Positions 5,672 to 5,868 of a DNA stretch of 5,868 bases are shown in pieces. The position numbers and the translations under genes were made by a program. The DNA is from Chryseobacterium gleum (GTDB lineage Bacteria; Bacteroidota; Bacteroidia; Flavobacteriales_D; Sanyastnellaceae): assembly GCA_945883885.1 (NCBI GenBank), contig CAMCYM010000108.1, forward strand, positions 1 to 5,868, given 5' to 3'. The stretch's first letter is position 1; every line of letters begins with the position of its first letter. The notes below the pieces were generated by a model that did no database searches, was not told where the DNA came from, and worked only from the letters and a program-made list of their open reading frames with translations.

Positions 5672-5690
5672 GCGACGGCCGACTCCCCTC

Positions 5691-5868
5691 CTACTTCGGC
5701 GCGCGCGCGACGAGGAACAGGCCGAGCGCTGCGAAGAGCAAATTCGGCAGCCAAGCCGCCAGCAACAGCCGGTTTTCCGGCCCTCCCACGAGCTCGTCGG
5801 CCATGGGCGACGCAGCCGCGTAGACCGTGATGAGCTTCGAAGTGAAGACGTAGGTGAAGCCGATGAGG
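5691..5868 (-). CDS. LptF/LptG-family permease, C-terminal part (cut by window end)
   Basis: The minus strand from the window edge to the TAG at 5691-5693 encodes the last 58 residues of a membrane protein. It shows LIGFTYVFTSKLITVYAA, then LLLAAWLPNLLFAALGLFLVARAPK at the end. The LAAWLPNxxF motif inside a final transmembrane helix, followed by a short basic tail, is typical of YjgP/YjgQ-type permeases (LptF or LptG). These sit in the inner membrane with the ATPase LptB and extract lipopolysaccharide for transport to the outer membrane. The fragment cannot say which of the two it is. It begins beyond 5868 and is convergent with ispE. This was read directly by translating the strand; no full-length start is visible. 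Confidence 0.8.
   Translation of the reverse strand, partial: LIGFTYVFTSKLITVYAAASPMADELVGGPENRLLLAAWLPNLLFAALGLFLVARAPK

Noticed and set aside
4720..5754. 344-residue open frame antisense to ispE
   Set aside because: It is a shadow of the G-rich wobble positions of ispE; the product is Pro/Ser/Arg low-complexity sequence with no recognisable motif.
5804..5820. Resemblance of GCGACGCAGCCGCG to the hairpin repeat at 1-15
   Set aside because: It lies inside the permease coding region, lacks the linker and has a mismatched stem; chance similarity in GC-rich sequence is more likely.

Overview
The window looks like a chromosomal stretch of a GC-rich member of the Bacteroidota, probably Flavobacteriales-like. 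Three signs support this. The Era protein has Bacteroidota-style sequence (HRAGFVNIIG, KLQEGMM). A textbook Bacteroidota promoter (TTG-N19-TAnnTTTG) drives a tRNA gene with no encoded CCA. A secreted enzyme ends in a dockerin-like tail of the 'DLLLFLxxFG' type. The assignment is by recognition only, with no database search.

Layout from left to right: two copies of a GC-rich hairpin repeat (1-40) abut the start of xseB, the exonuclease VII small subunit (48-257, +). A hairpin at 271-292 separates xseB from a convergent small lipoprotein gene of unknown function (298-762, -). Divergent from that gene is a secreted vanadium-dependent haloperoxidase-like enzyme with every vanadate ligand present and a C-terminal dockerin-like EF-hand pair (840-2984, +). 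A single hairpin repeat directly follows its stop codon. Next comes an initiator tRNA-fMet on the minus strand (3140-3212) with its own promoter and intrinsic terminator. Divergent from the tRNA is era (about 3340-4308, +).

The 505-base gap between era and ispE is the most unusual part. It holds a 49-bp tandem hairpin array directly after the era stop codon. A 14-bp perfect inverted repeat then frames a short unique core with a promoter-like motif. After the core comes a strictly 31-bp-periodic array of five hairpins running toward the ispE start. ispE (4814-5662, +) encodes the isoprenoid-pathway kinase CDP-ME kinase. The window ends in the C-terminal part of an LptF/LptG-family permease (5691 to beyond 5868, -), convergent with ispE.

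The genes do not form one operon. They are mostly single housekeeping units (DNA repair, translation initiation, ribosome assembly, isoprenoid and LPS biogenesis) plus a secreted oxidative enzyme and an orphan lipoprotein. What ties the window together is one family of short hairpin repeats at gene boundaries. They lie in one orientation after plus-strand stop codons and in the mirrored orientation before plus-strand start codons. That repeat system is the best candidate here for something undescribed.
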